21,886 bases of DNA from Opitutales bacterium UBA2995 (GTDB lineage: Bacteria; Verrucomicrobiota; Verrucomicrobiia; Opitutales; UBA2995), in NCBI GenBank assembly GCA_002346535.1, contig DDZZ01000037.1, forward strand, positions 1 to 21,886, given 5' to 3'. The notes beneath the pieces are model-generated. The model was not told the origin of the DNA, ran no database searches, and was given only the letters and a program-made list of their open reading frames with translations. Shown here piece by piece: positions 6,908 to 15,190 of this stretch. A program made the translations under genes and the position numbers. Each line of letters begins with the position of its first letter. The stretch's first letter is position 1.

Positions 6908-8147
6908 GGTGTCGTAAGGATTCGTCAATACGCGGATCCTTTAAGGGAATAATATTTGAGCTATTCCAACTGCGGATAAACGACCAGGCACATATACCTC
7001 CGATACCTAAAAAGGCGGTAATATCCCAAACCGATATTGCAAAAGGATACGGGACATACATGTCGTAGACCTCCCGCTTGGACGGCAGAATATTGAAGTA
7101 GAGATCCAACATATGGAAAGTAATAATCCAGCAGCAGATGAAGATCATTCGAATGGCCCGAATCTTGTTTCGATAGTACAGGAGGTAAATAAAAGTGAAG
7201 AGGAAGTGACCGAAAACAAGGCCCATGCTGATCCACCACCAGAATCCTTCTTCACGCATGTTGTACCAAAAGGTTTCTTCCGGAATATTGGCGTTATAAA
7301 TGAGGAAGTATTGTGAAAAACTGATGTAGGCCCAGAAAACTGTGAAAGCCAGCATGATGCATCCGAGGTCGTACAAATGCCCTCGCTTGAACATACCGGT
7401 CAGTGGCCCGTGTTTATATATCTGATACAGGCAAATCAACGCAACGACGGCTAATGCTCCACGCATACTGGCGGCAAAGAACCAGACCCCATACATGGTA
7501 GAGAACCAATGAAACTCGATTGCCTTTATCCAATCGATTGAAGCAGCCGTCAATGTAAGCGCAGTGAATATGATACCCCATGCGGAATGGAAAACCATCT
7601 TCTTAGTCCACTTGGGATCTCCATCGACGTCTTGAGCCTTGCTGTAAGTGCGAAGTTTGTGAGCCAGATAAATCCAGCCACCAAAGTACATGAAATAAGA
7701 AATGAGGAAACGAGTTTGTCCTAAATACCATTTCTTCGCCTGGTATAACACGTCGGTCTCGACCGCTGTTTTATCAAACCATTTCCAGATGAAACCAGGG
7801 TCTCCAGATAGGTACGAAATCAGTAGGAACGGTACAAAAATCAAACCAAGCCACGGGAATATAGCGATTCCATGTTCCAACTGACGTCGGATGACTGTTG
7901 ACCAACCGGAGCCAAAAACATGGTGAATCATGGTCAGCAATAACATGCCCAGTCCGATGCTCAAGTAGAAGGAAAACATAATAAGCAGACCGTAAGCAGG
8001 GCGTGCCTTACCATTGGTAAAACCCATGTAGACCCCGATCAAGCTAATGATCAGGAAAATGAGACCTCCGAAGAGAAAGATCTTCGACCAGTCCTTTTTT
8101 CCTGGAGATGCAGCTATTGCACCGGTAGCTGTGGCCTCAGTACTCAT
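6897..8147 (-). CDS. actF: Alternative complex III integral membrane subunit ActF
   Basis: The 416-residue protein has about ten hydrophobic helices and is a shorter relative of ActC (NrfD/PsrC superfamily). Landmarks are MIHHVFGSGWSTVIRRQLEH in the first helical pair, a long loop PGFIWKWFDK, YLGQTRFLISYFMYF, and the end IIPLKDPRIDESLRHH, which is typical of ActF. In ACIII, ActC and ActF face each other in the inner membrane; ActC is thought to bind quinol, and ActF has been suggested to take part in proton movement. The ATG at 8147 overlaps the actE stop by four bases. It is the last of the six standard ACIII subunits and leads directly into the small membrane protein gene. Nothing unusual was seen in it compared with the family. 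Confidence 0.92.
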   Translation of the reverse strand: MSTEATATGAIAASPGKKDWSKIFLFGGLIFLIISLIGVYMGFTNGKARPAYGLLIMFSFYLSIGLGMLLLTMIHHVFGSGWSTVIRRQLEHGIAIFPWLGLIFVPFLLISYLSGDPGFIWKWFDKTAVETDVLYQAKKWYLGQTRFLISYFMYFGGWIYLAHKLRTYSKAQDVDGDPKWTKKMVFHSAWGIIFTALTLTAASIDWIKAIEFHWFSTMYGVWFFAASMRGALAVVALICLYQIYKHGPLTGMFKRGHLYDLGCIMLAFTVFWAYISFSQYFLIYNANIPEETFWYNMREEGFWWWISMGLVFGHFLFTFIYLLYYRNKIRAIRMIFICCWIITFHMLDLYFNILPSKREVYDMYVPYPFAISVWDITAFLGIGGICAWSFIRSWNSSNIIPLKDPRIDESLRHHGR

Positions 8148-8761
8148 AGTCCAAGCTCCCCTCTGTTAGCTTCTGGGACATCCTTGACTCGGGCGTTTTG
8201 TGCCCGCTGCAGAACACGCATGTAGGCAATTACCGCCCAACGGTCGTATTCCGAAAGTTTATCTTTGTAAGAACCCATGAGACGGATTCCATTGGTCACC
8301 GTGTTGAAAATTTCTCCCTCGGACATATTGCGCAACCGGTCGTCGTGGTAAGTCGATGTAATGGCCATACCATGGAATTTGGTGACACCGTTTCCATCAC
8401 CCGTTCCACCATGGCACGCAATGCAGTAAATAGCATACTTCTTCTGCCCGTGATCGATCAAATCAGCCGTAACTTCCATAGGAAATCCAGTGGCCCAAGT
8501 GTCAGCTTCGAAGCTCACTTTACCAAAATGTAAGAAAGGATCATCTTTCAATTCTCCACGGGCGACCGTGCCGGACACAGGGACACGATCCGTTCTTCCG
8601 TCGGCAAAAAATGCGCTGGCGCCTTGTGGTTTGTATTTCGATTGTTCGTCCATGTCGGGGAACAATCTCAAAGGCGGCTTTGTGGAAATTTCGCCACGAA
8701 AGCCCATGATGGCAACGACTCCGACTACGACTAACAGGTATGCAAAGAGGAAGTACTTCAT
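8144..8761 (-). CDS. actE: Alternative complex III monohaem cytochrome c subunit ActE
   Basis: The 205-residue protein starts with a hydrophobic N-terminal anchor (residues 3-20, YFLFAYLLVVVGVVAIMG), then a periplasmic region with the ActE-type segment PPLRLFPDMDEQSKYKPQ, and a cytochrome c domain. The haem site is C113-I-A-C116-H117, followed by GGTGDGNG; Met162 in IRLMGSY is the probable axial ligand. No lipobox cysteine is visible, so the protein is probably held by an uncleaved helix rather than as the lipoprotein found in some species. In ACIII this subunit hands electrons from ActA to a soluble cytochrome c or an oxidase. I chose the ATG at 8761, two bases after the actD stop, over an in-frame TTG at 8767. 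Confidence 0.92.
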   Translation of the reverse strand: MKYFLFAYLLVVVGVVAIMGFRGEISTKPPLRLFPDMDEQSKYKPQGASAFFADGRTDRVPVSGTVARGELKDDPFLHFGKVSFEADTWATGFPMEVTADLIDHGQKKYAIYCIACHGGTGDGNGVTKFHGMAITSTYHDDRLRNMSEGEIFNTVTNGIRLMGSYKDKLSEYDRWAVIAYMRVLQRAQNARVKDVPEANRGELGL

Positions 8762-8763
8762 GA

Positions 8764-9300
8764 TCAATCCTCCAGCTCCTGAATGTTTGTGCCGCCAATC
8801 TCCTGAAGAAAGACGCGCGTTTTCTCCGAATCGTATAGGGGATCCGAAGACTCGATGGTAATCCTCAGCGTATCATCGGTTGTGGCCGCAAAATCTTTGG
8901 CCTTCATAACCGGATGGTAGTGGCGTGGAAGACCGTTGAGAATAAACATTCCCGCAATGGTCGACAGAGCTGCCAAAAGAATGGTCAGCTCATACATCAC
9001 CGGGAATGGGAAAACCGGACTGAAGAGGGGCTTGCCACCAACGATCAACGGGTAGTCGAAGGCATTCATGTACCAGGCAATGAATGTCCCTGTAATAAAT
9101 CCGGTAGCGCCGCCAATAAAAGTAAAGAATGGAACCCTGGAGCGTTTGAGTCCCATGGCTTCTTCAAGTCCGTGAACCGGAAAAGGAGTAATTACATCCC
9201 AGGACTTGAAGCCCTTATCGCGGCATCGTTTCGCCGCTTTCATCAATGTGTGCGGATTTTCAAAATCAGCGGCCAAGCCGAATGTAATATTCTCGGCCAT
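8764..9300 (-). CDS. actD: Alternative complex III membrane subunit ActD (DUF3341)
   Basis: The 178-residue protein matches the DUF3341/ActD pattern. A soluble N-terminal part begins GLAADFENPHTLMKAAKRCRDKGF, with KSWDVITPFPVHGLEEAMGL (a family hallmark). Two membrane helices follow, at about residues 56-78 (VPFFTFIGGATGFITGTFIA) and 95-120 (FPFPVMYELTILLAALSTI), and then a cytoplasmic tail with LPRHYHPVMKAKDF. In the known ACIII structures ActD packs between the large membrane subunits and has no cofactor. The start codon lies two bases after the actC stop. The protein looks complete and normal. Confidence 0.93.
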   Translation of the reverse strand: MAENITFGLAADFENPHTLMKAAKRCRDKGFKSWDVITPFPVHGLEEAMGLKRSRVPFFTFIGGATGFITGTFIAWYMNAFDYPLIVGGKPLFSPVFPFPVMYELTILLAALSTIAGMFILNGLPRHYHPVMKAKDFAATTDDTLRITIESSDPLYDSEKTRVFLQEIGGTNIQELED

Positions 9301-9302
9301 GC

Positions 9303-10745
9303 TTAGTGGTGCTCTCCTTCCTCGTAATGATGCGGATCCGCCTGCGGAGTGACTGCTTTCACTTCAGCGACAGCGATGAGAGGTAGAAATCGAACGAACA
9401 AGAGGAACAATGTGGAGAATACTCCGAAGGTTCCAAAGAAAGTGAAGACATCTACCCAGGTTGGAGAATAATAACCCCAACTGGAGGGTAGAAACTCACG
9501 GGCCAAAGAGGTGACGGTAATAACAAACCGCTCGAACCACATACCCACGTTTACAAAAATAGAAATCACCCAAACCACGTGAGGCCGCTCCCGGATGCAC
9601 TTAAACCAGAACAACTGCGGGGTGACCACATTACAGGTGAACATGGTTATGTAGGCCCAGGAATAGATACCAAATGCGCGATTGATGAAGGCAAATATCT
9701 CGAAAGGGTTAGCGCCGTAAGCCGCGATGAAAAACTCCATCGTATAAGCATAGCCCACAATGGTTCCAGTGGCCAAAGTGATCTTACACATGCAGTCGAT
9801 GTGATGCTGTGTTATAAGATCATGCAGCCCATAGATGGCTCGCAAGGGAAGCATCAAGGTAAGGACCATACCGAAACCGGAAAAAATAGCTCCAGCAACG
9901 AAGTAAGGAGGAAAGATTGTGGTGTGCCACCCCGGTATCAAGGAAACGGCGAAGTCGAAGGATACGATGGTGTGAACCGAAAGTACAAGCGGGGTAGACA
10001 GGCCGGCCAACAACAAGTAGGCCATTTCGTAGTTGTTCCAATTACGAGTTGATCCCCGCCAACCCATGGCAAAGATGCCATAAAAGATCTTCCTGAATTT
10101 GGATTTTGCCCGGTCGCGAACTGAAGCAAGGTCGGGAATTAATCCTACATACCAGAAAAGCACAGAAACCGTGGCATAAGTGGATACCGCGAAGACGTCC
10201 CACAACAATGGGCTACGGAAGTTGGGCCAGATCGCGTTGGCGTTGGGCAATGGAAACAACCACCAAGCAAACCAAACCCGGCCGACGTGGAAAACCGGGA
10301 AGATTCCGGCACAGGCCACAGCGAAAATAGTCATCGCTTCCGCGGCCCGATTAATGGTCGTGCGCCAAGGCTGCTTTAGTAGACACAAAATGGCGGAAAT
10401 AAGCGTGCCCGCGTGACCAATACCGATCCAGAAAACGAAATTTACAATAGCCCAGCCCCAGTTGATTGGATTGGCAAGGCCCCAGACCCCCACCCCGGTG
10501 GATACGAGGTAAGTAAGACCTATCACAGTAAAAGAAGCCAAAGAAGTGGCACAGGCAAAAGCAACCCACCACCAAGTCGGTGTCTTTTCTTCCACGATGC
10601 CACAAACCTTATTGGTAATCCAACCAAAGCTGCGGTCATTTTCTACTAGCTTAGGCCGAGGCAAATCGGCTGGTTTGACATCCGCCATCACCTCAGGTGG
10701 TGCGGGTGTCTTTGAATCCAGTGGAAATTGATCAGAAAATACCAT
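9303..10745 (-). CDS. actC: Alternative complex III quinol-binding membrane subunit ActC (NrfD-like)
   Basis: The 480-residue protein has about ten membrane helices and belongs to the NrfD/PsrC superfamily. Characteristic segments include NPINWGWAIVNFVFWIGIGH (first helix pair), AEAMTIFAVACAGIFPVFHV, GRVWFAWWLFPLPN, and ALFPPYFVAGAIFSG-like TTIFPPYFVAGAIFSGFGM; the C-terminal third contains VNVGMWFERFVIT. In ACIII this subunit oxidises menaquinol or ubiquinol near the periplasmic face and sends electrons to the iron-sulfur clusters of ActB. The N-terminal 40 residues are soluble, as usual. The ATG at 10745 lies 18 bases after the actB stop. The C-terminus is histidine- and glutamate-rich (HHYEEGEHH), a common low-complexity end in this family. 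Confidence 0.95.
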   Translation of the reverse strand: MVFSDQFPLDSKTPAPPEVMADVKPADLPRPKLVENDRSFGWITNKVCGIVEEKTPTWWWVAFACATSLASFTVIGLTYLVSTGVGVWGLANPINWGWAIVNFVFWIGIGHAGTLISAILCLLKQPWRTTINRAAEAMTIFAVACAGIFPVFHVGRVWFAWWLFPLPNANAIWPNFRSPLLWDVFAVSTYATVSVLFWYVGLIPDLASVRDRAKSKFRKIFYGIFAMGWRGSTRNWNNYEMAYLLLAGLSTPLVLSVHTIVSFDFAVSLIPGWHTTIFPPYFVAGAIFSGFGMVLTLMLPLRAIYGLHDLITQHHIDCMCKITLATGTIVGYAYTMEFFIAAYGANPFEIFAFINRAFGIYSWAYITMFTCNVVTPQLFWFKCIRERPHVVWVISIFVNVGMWFERFVITVTSLAREFLPSSWGYYSPTWVDVFTFFGTFGVFSTLFLLFVRFLPLIAVAEVKAVTPQADPHHYEEGEHH

Positions 10746-10763
10746 GCTTAGAATCTTGAGAGC

Positions 10764-13700
10764 CTAGTGGCTATTGTGAACGTCTCCCTCCGCAGGATGA
10801 TCTGAATTACCAATTCCATCTCTATGACCTCCTCCATGGTCATTGGCCTTTTTATATTCCAAATTACTCATGGGATTTTCGTAGTAATCCAGCATAAGGG
10901 GGTTCGGATTGCGCAGCTTGGCCATATAAGTGGTGCGAGGCCGAGTATTCAAATAAGCCAAGACACCGTAATCACGATTGGATTCTTTAAGTTTGGAAAC
11001 TCGTGATTCCGGATCGGAAATATCGCCAAATACAATTGCATCAGCCGGACAAACTTGCTGACAAGCGACTTTGATAGTACCGTCAGGCACCTTTATATCT
11101 CCTGAATCGCGTGCTTTGACTTTTTGCTCAATCTTGGCAGCCTGAATCCGTTGCAGACAGAAGGTGCATTTTTCCATAACCCCCCGCATGCGAAGAGATA
11201 CTTCCGGATTCTTGCTCATCTTTTTGAGCTCATTCATGCCTTTGGGTCCTAGGGGACCTTCGTAAACACGATCCATGTCGCGATCGTTCCAATCGAAAAA
11301 GTTAAAGCGACGAACCTTGTAAGGACAGTTGTTTGCGCAGTAACGGGTACCCACACAACGATTGTAAGCCATTACGTTAAGCCCTTCATCGTCATGGACG
11401 GTGGCATTCACCGGACAGACCGATTCGCAAGGTGCAGTCTCGCAATGTTGACAGGTCATTGGCTGCACGGAGACCTGGGGATTGGCAGGAATTTCTTTTC
11501 TCGATTGCTCAGGTCCTGCTGAGTAATAGCGGTCCATGCGAATCCAATGCATTTCGCGCCCACGGGCTACTTGCTCACGGCCAACGATGGGGATATTATT
11601 TTCCGACTGACAGGCAATAATACAAGCGGTACACCCGGTACAAGTGTTGAGATCAATCGACATCCCCCACTGATGGGTGCCAGTAAATTCGGGCGTCTCA
11701 TAAAGTGAATTTCCTCGATTCTCCTTACCTGCCAGAATCAATTTCTGAAGCGGCACGGTGTCCCGGCGATTATTGCCGCTTTCGTCAATTCCCAGCACAG
11801 GAGGTGAATGCGACTCCATTCCCATGAGGTCGACAAAATCGGGATGTTCCTTGTAGTAATCCAAATTCGCTTCCCGAATAATAGCTCGGTCTTCCATAGA
11901 CCAATGCTCCTGAGTATCAGCCAGTTCTTTTATTCCACCCACTTTCCTCGCCGTAGCTCCCGAAGCTGAAGACATTCCTCCGGAGGTGCGGAGTGAATAA
12001 GCGTCAAATCCACTTCCTTCTCCGATTCTTCCGGTAGCCGTGCGGCCATATCCGAGAGAAACAACTACCGTGTAGTTAGGTAAGCCTGGCTGAACGTGTG
12101 CAGGTCCGGTCAGTGTTTTACCATCCAAAGTAATTTCAATAAGGTGCCCCTGATGCTTACCTCGTTTGTGGGCATTGGGATTCTTATGAACGACTGTCTT
12201 AATTGGATTATTTGCGACTACGCCTAACTCTTCTCCGAGCTTGGGGCTGACAAGAAATGCATTATCCCAAGTGAGTTTGGTGACCGGATCGGGACATTCC
12301 TGGAGCCAACCATTGTTGATGTAGCGTCCATCATCAATGCTTGGATCGCCAATAAATCGAATTTCAAGGTTGGCACTGGAATTTTTTGGTGGTCTGTCGA
12401 TTTCTTGAAAGTATTGTTGAATAACCTGACGGCTTGGAGTCACATTGGTTGCGGCAGAAGCCGAATCCTGCCAGAACCCGTCATGCAAGAACTTCTGAAA
12501 TTCTTGCGTGCCTCCTCCAAGGCTTTGAGTAAGGGCACTTGAAACAATTTCGTATCCTTCCTTGGGTTCGCCATTGATGAGTATTTGCAGAACTTCGCTT
12601 TCGGTTAACCCCTGGAACAAGGGAAGAATCATAGGCTGGATCGCAAGTACCGTGCCATCGTAAGCTATCAGATCTCCCCAGCTTTCCAGGTAATGAGCCG
12701 CGTTGATGTGGCAGTCGGATTTTTCAGAAGTTTCATCGAAATATTCACCAAGGCGAATAACCTCATCCACCTTTGCCTGGACGTCGGGCCAATGCAGATC
12801 AACCGGGGCGTTGTAAACCGGATTTCCACCCAGCACAACCAGGGTATTGACCTGGCCTAGTCCAATAGCATCGGCCAATTCGAATATGGAACTGGCTTCG
12901 TTCGCTGGAACTGGGATGTAGTTTACTGTATTGCCCTGTGCATGAAGCAGTTCGTTCAGGCCAAACGCAAGAGCATGCACGAATTCCGGTTGATGGGGAC
13001 CGGCCAAAATCAATGCGCTGCCAGAGTGATCGAGCAGGTCCTTGACGCATTCTTTGATCCATTGAGGATCCACTTCAAGCCCTTCGCCCAATGACTTCAG
13101 GGCATCAATGGCATTGGTCTGACCACTTCCATTTTGTTCAAACAATGAAGCGGCGATGAGAGCTGTAAGTGCAGGTATTTCTCCAGAGGCGATGCGCAGC
13201 CGGTGATCGGCCATACCGCCAGTAAGTGAATAATACGATTCAGCAGCGTAAAGTCGGTTCATTTCTGGATGGTCGTCATCCACGCTCCTAGCTTTTGAAA
13301 AATCCCGGGTATAAACCAGGTGAAACGGATCGCTACAGAGAAAATCGGCCTCCAATGAGAGCACGCGTTCGGCTTTTGAAAAATCGTAAATTGGGCGAAC
13401 CGATTTTTCAAAGACGCTGGAAGCCGCCTTTTCAGGATTGGTATTATCGAGGGCGTCGTATTCAGCCCATATTGCATTTGGAAATTTTGCTTTCAGCTGG
13501 TCAAGCTGAGTGGAGCGTGTCACTGACGGAATTCCTTCTGCCAAGAACGCTAATCCTTCGCCTCCATTTTCGGAAAATTTCTTGGAAACCAAAGCCAGGT
13601 AGTCAATTCGCTCAGCTTCAGTCAAAGACCGCCCATCTTGGACCGTGGTTTTAGAACGGTCGGGATCGTACAAATCGAGGATGGAGGCCTGGGCAAATTG

Positions 13701-14114
13701 GTCGGTTCCGCCATTACGTCCTTTCAGCAGTTTATTGCCTTCAATCTTTGTAGGCCGCCCTTCGTTAGTCTCGGCAACAACCGGTATGGGATCGTTCCGA
13801 TGCGGCATCGCAGAAGCATAATACAAAGGCTTTCCATGAATGATTTCTTCCGGCTGCTGATTGTAAGGCATGATATATTTTTCAGGCCGTCGACATCCGG
13901 TTAATCCGATCCCTGCAAACGCAAAAGAAGCGGACATCACCTTCAGAAACTGTCGGCGATTCACGCCATCAAGCTCAGAGGCTCCTTCCGGGAACTCACG
14001 ATATACGTATTCCTTGAATCCGTCTGATTCCATCAATTCATCCAGGCTCCTCCAATAGCGAGGACCCTTCAAACCGGAATCGTTTGGCTGTGGATTTTTA
14101 AGAAATTTCTTCAT
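10764..14114 (-). CDS. actB: Alternative complex III iron-sulfur subunit ActB (molybdopterin-oxidoreductase-like, Tat exported)
   Basis: From the ATG at 14114 the protein has 1116 residues. A Tat signal with VNRRQFLKVM (twin Arg53-Arg54) and a short hydrophobic stretch ending in a cysteine at about residue 74 directs it to the periplasmic side. Residues about 90-800 form the molybdopterin-enzyme-like B1 domain; in ACIII this domain is known to carry no Mo cofactor. The last 300 residues hold four cluster motifs: Cys825/828/831/835, Cys888/891/896/900, Cys920/926/930 (RCVGTRYCANNC, one Cys replaced by Thr, as expected for a [3Fe-4S] cluster) and Cys983/986 with 1018/1022. These pass electrons from ActC to the haems. 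The chosen ATG overlaps the actA stop by four bases (ATGA); a TTG at 14132 and an ATG at 14123 are alternatives. The C-terminal tail is His-rich. Confidence 0.95.
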   Translation of the reverse strand: MKKFLKNPQPNDSGLKGPRYWRSLDELMESDGFKEYVYREFPEGASELDGVNRRQFLKVMSASFAFAGIGLTGCRRPEKYIMPYNQQPEEIIHGKPLYYASAMPHRNDPIPVVAETNEGRPTKIEGNKLLKGRNGGTDQFAQASILDLYDPDRSKTTVQDGRSLTEAERIDYLALVSKKFSENGGEGLAFLAEGIPSVTRSTQLDQLKAKFPNAIWAEYDALDNTNPEKAASSVFEKSVRPIYDFSKAERVLSLEADFLCSDPFHLVYTRDFSKARSVDDDHPEMNRLYAAESYYSLTGGMADHRLRIASGEIPALTALIAASLFEQNGSGQTNAIDALKSLGEGLEVDPQWIKECVKDLLDHSGSALILAGPHQPEFVHALAFGLNELLHAQGNTVNYIPVPANEASSIFELADAIGLGQVNTLVVLGGNPVYNAPVDLHWPDVQAKVDEVIRLGEYFDETSEKSDCHINAAHYLESWGDLIAYDGTVLAIQPMILPLFQGLTESEVLQILINGEPKEGYEIVSSALTQSLGGGTQEFQKFLHDGFWQDSASAATNVTPSRQVIQQYFQEIDRPPKNSSANLEIRFIGDPSIDDGRYINNGWLQECPDPVTKLTWDNAFLVSPKLGEELGVVANNPIKTVVHKNPNAHKRGKHQGHLIEITLDGKTLTGPAHVQPGLPNYTVVVSLGYGRTATGRIGEGSGFDAYSLRTSGGMSSASGATARKVGGIKELADTQEHWSMEDRAIIREANLDYYKEHPDFVDLMGMESHSPPVLGIDESGNNRRDTVPLQKLILAGKENRGNSLYETPEFTGTHQWGMSIDLNTCTGCTACIIACQSENNIPIVGREQVARGREMHWIRMDRYYSAGPEQSRKEIPANPQVSVQPMTCQHCETAPCESVCPVNATVHDDEGLNVMAYNRCVGTRYCANNCPYKVRRFNFFDWNDRDMDRVYEGPLGPKGMNELKKMSKNPEVSLRMRGVMEKCTFCLQRIQAAKIEQKVKARDSGDIKVPDGTIKVACQQVCPADAIVFGDISDPESRVSKLKESNRDYGVLAYLNTRPRTTYMAKLRNPNPLMLDYYENPMSNLEYKKANDHGGGHRDGIGNSDHPAEGDVHNSH

Positions 14115-14764
14115 CGGTGGCATCCTGAACAACTGGTTGGTGGATTTACTTTCCAGTGCTCCTTCATTTCATTACCAAAATCGAGTTGTGCTTGCGAACT
14201 TTCCGGTCGCCAATCCAGATTGGTGATCTGGTCCAACGGGCGCATTTTCTGCTCCGGATTGCGGTGGCATTCCAGGCAAAAGGCCATGCTGAATGACTTG
14301 GCATGGTGGACTTCTTCCATCTCATTGACTTGGCCGTGACATTCAAAACAGCTGATTCCGCGATTCACGTGGACGGAGTGGTTAAAATACACGTAGTCGG
14401 GCAGTTTATGAATCTGAGCCCAAGGGATGGCTTCTCCACTCGCAAAACTGTCTCTTACCAACTGCAACTTGGGGCTCAGTGGCAGAACTTGGTTGTGGCA
14501 GTTCATACAAGTATTTGTCGAAGGCACATTTGAGTGACCGGTTTTTTCAACCTGGCTGTGACAATAACGACAATCGATGCCCAATTCGCCCGCATGTACG
14601 GAGTGATCGAAAGGAACCGGTTGAATGGGCTGGTATCCTACCCTGGAATACTTGGGGGTGAAATAATACGTAAACCCTGCAGTGATCGTCCCTCCAATGA
14701 TCAATAAGGCGATCACTATTTGCAGTGGCGCTTTATTGGCTTCTTTCGGAAAAATGCTAGACAT
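14111..14764 (-). CDS. actA: Alternative complex III pentahaem cytochrome c subunit ActA
   Basis: The 217-residue protein has one N-terminal membrane helix (residues 13-34, PLQIVIALLIIGGTITAGFT) and a periplasmic domain with five CxxCH haem sites at residues 65-69, 86-90, 139-143, 163-167 and 212-216. Extra histidines (HSVH twice, HHAKSF) supply the distal ligands. This is the five-haem pattern of ActA, the first gene of ACIII operons. It collects electrons from the ActB clusters and leads them towards ActE. Family-typical segments are PVPFDHSVHAGELGIDCRYC, KLPDYVYFNHSVHV and FCLECHRNPEQ. The ATG at 14764 has no strong ribosome binding site in front. The 426 bases upstream hold the probable operon promoter and perhaps one small gene. 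Confidence 0.95.
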   Translation of the reverse strand: MSSIFPKEANKAPLQIVIALLIIGGTITAGFTYYFTPKYSRVGYQPIQPVPFDHSVHAGELGIDCRYCHSQVEKTGHSNVPSTNTCMNCHNQVLPLSPKLQLVRDSFASGEAIPWAQIHKLPDYVYFNHSVHVNRGISCFECHGQVNEMEEVHHAKSFSMAFCLECHRNPEQKMRPLDQITNLDWRPESSQAQLDFGNEMKEHWKVNPPTSCSGCHR

Positions 14765-14864
14765 GACTTACAAACGGTTCCGAACGGGGCCGAAGAATCC
14801 ATGGGCAGCAAAAATTCTGGAATTGGGTAGGTGCAAAAAAATCACGTCTAGTCGTTCAGATCTA

Positions 14865-15050
14865 TCAGGAAAACCGGGAAATGGATCTGGGATCTTGTCG
14901 CACTTTTATAGGTGCTTTTTGGGAAAGCTCTTCGTTGTTTTTAGTGGACGCGGCACTGACTAATTTACCTAAAAGTATGCAAGCAAAACCGGTACCTAAG
15001 AATCCTTTAAAAAATTTTGGTCGTGAAAGGCTTGGCTTGGCATCTGCCAT
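14865..15050 (-). CDS. Possible small Tat-like leader or membrane protein ahead of actA
   Basis: A 61-codon frame starts with ATG at 15050 and ends with TGA at 14865-14867. The peptide begins MADAKPSLSRPKFFKGFLG, then a hydrophobic stretch TGFACILLGKLVSAAS, then a polar tail ending APIKVRQDPRSISRF. The charge-hydrophobic-A/S order is that of an exported or anchored protein. SRPKFFKG resembles a Tat motif (SRRxFLK) in which the second arginine has become proline. It lies on the operon strand, 100 bases before actA, and just downstream of a promoter-like sequence. No Shine-Dalgarno sequence is obvious, a shadow frame lies opposite, and I do not recognise the family, so it may be spurious. If real, it would be the first gene of the ACIII operon. 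Confidence 0.4.
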   Translation of the reverse strand: MADAKPSLSRPKFFKGFLGTGFACILLGKLVSAASTKNNEELSQKAPIKVRQDPRSISRFS

Positions 15051-15061
15051 GAAAGTTGGAA

Positions 15062-15097
15062 AATCGAGATTAAAGGGCGGTTACAAATTTTAGGCAA
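15062..15097 (-). promoter_or_regulatory. Candidate promoter of the ACIII operon
   Basis: On the minus strand a TTGCCT (complement of 15092-15097) is followed after 17 bases by TTTAAT (complement of 15069-15074). Spacing fits a sigma-70-type promoter and both hexamers are near consensus. It would start transcription near 15062, just ahead of the possible 61-codon gene and about 300 bases before actA. It overlaps one of the TAGGCAA repeats, so a repressor or activator binding those repeats could control it. Support is by eye only. Confidence 0.3.
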
Positions 15098-15182
15098 TAG
15101 AATGAGGGCTATTTTCTAAGGCAATAAAATTTTCTAAAAATTAGGCAAAGCGATCTGGCATATGCAAAATTCTAATAGGCAT
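15091..15182. repeat. Four irregular TAGGCA(A)-type direct repeats upstream of the ACIII operon
   Basis: On the plus strand, related heptamers start at 15091 (TAGGCAA), 15118 (AAGGCAA), 15142 (TAGGCAA) and 15176 (TAGGCAT). Two are preceded by ATTTTCTAA (15111-15119 and 15129-15137). The intervals are 27, 24 and 34 bases. An 8-base palindrome GCATATGC lies at 15158-15165. The block is AT-rich, lies between the exporter ATPase stop and the possible leader gene, and may be a transcription-factor binding array. Confidence 0.35.
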
Positions 15183-15190
15183 CCAGGGAT

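Noticed and set aside
6422..6952. 176-codon plus-strand frame
   Set aside because: It is antisense to the oxidase-like gene and the small membrane protein and shows no protein family features.
10764..14114. Active molybdenum enzyme
   Set aside because: Although the B1 region resembles molybdopterin oxidoreductases, the gene context and the fused C-terminal cluster domain define ActB, which is known to lack the Mo cofactor.
14881..15093. 70-codon plus-strand frame opposite the possible leader gene
   Set aside because: It has a less protein-like composition and the wrong orientation for the operon. The minus-strand frame has a signal-like organisation.
15155..15172. Sigma-54 promoter suggested by TGGCAT...TGCA
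   Set aside because: The spacing between the GG and GC elements is far too short for a -24/-12 promoter.
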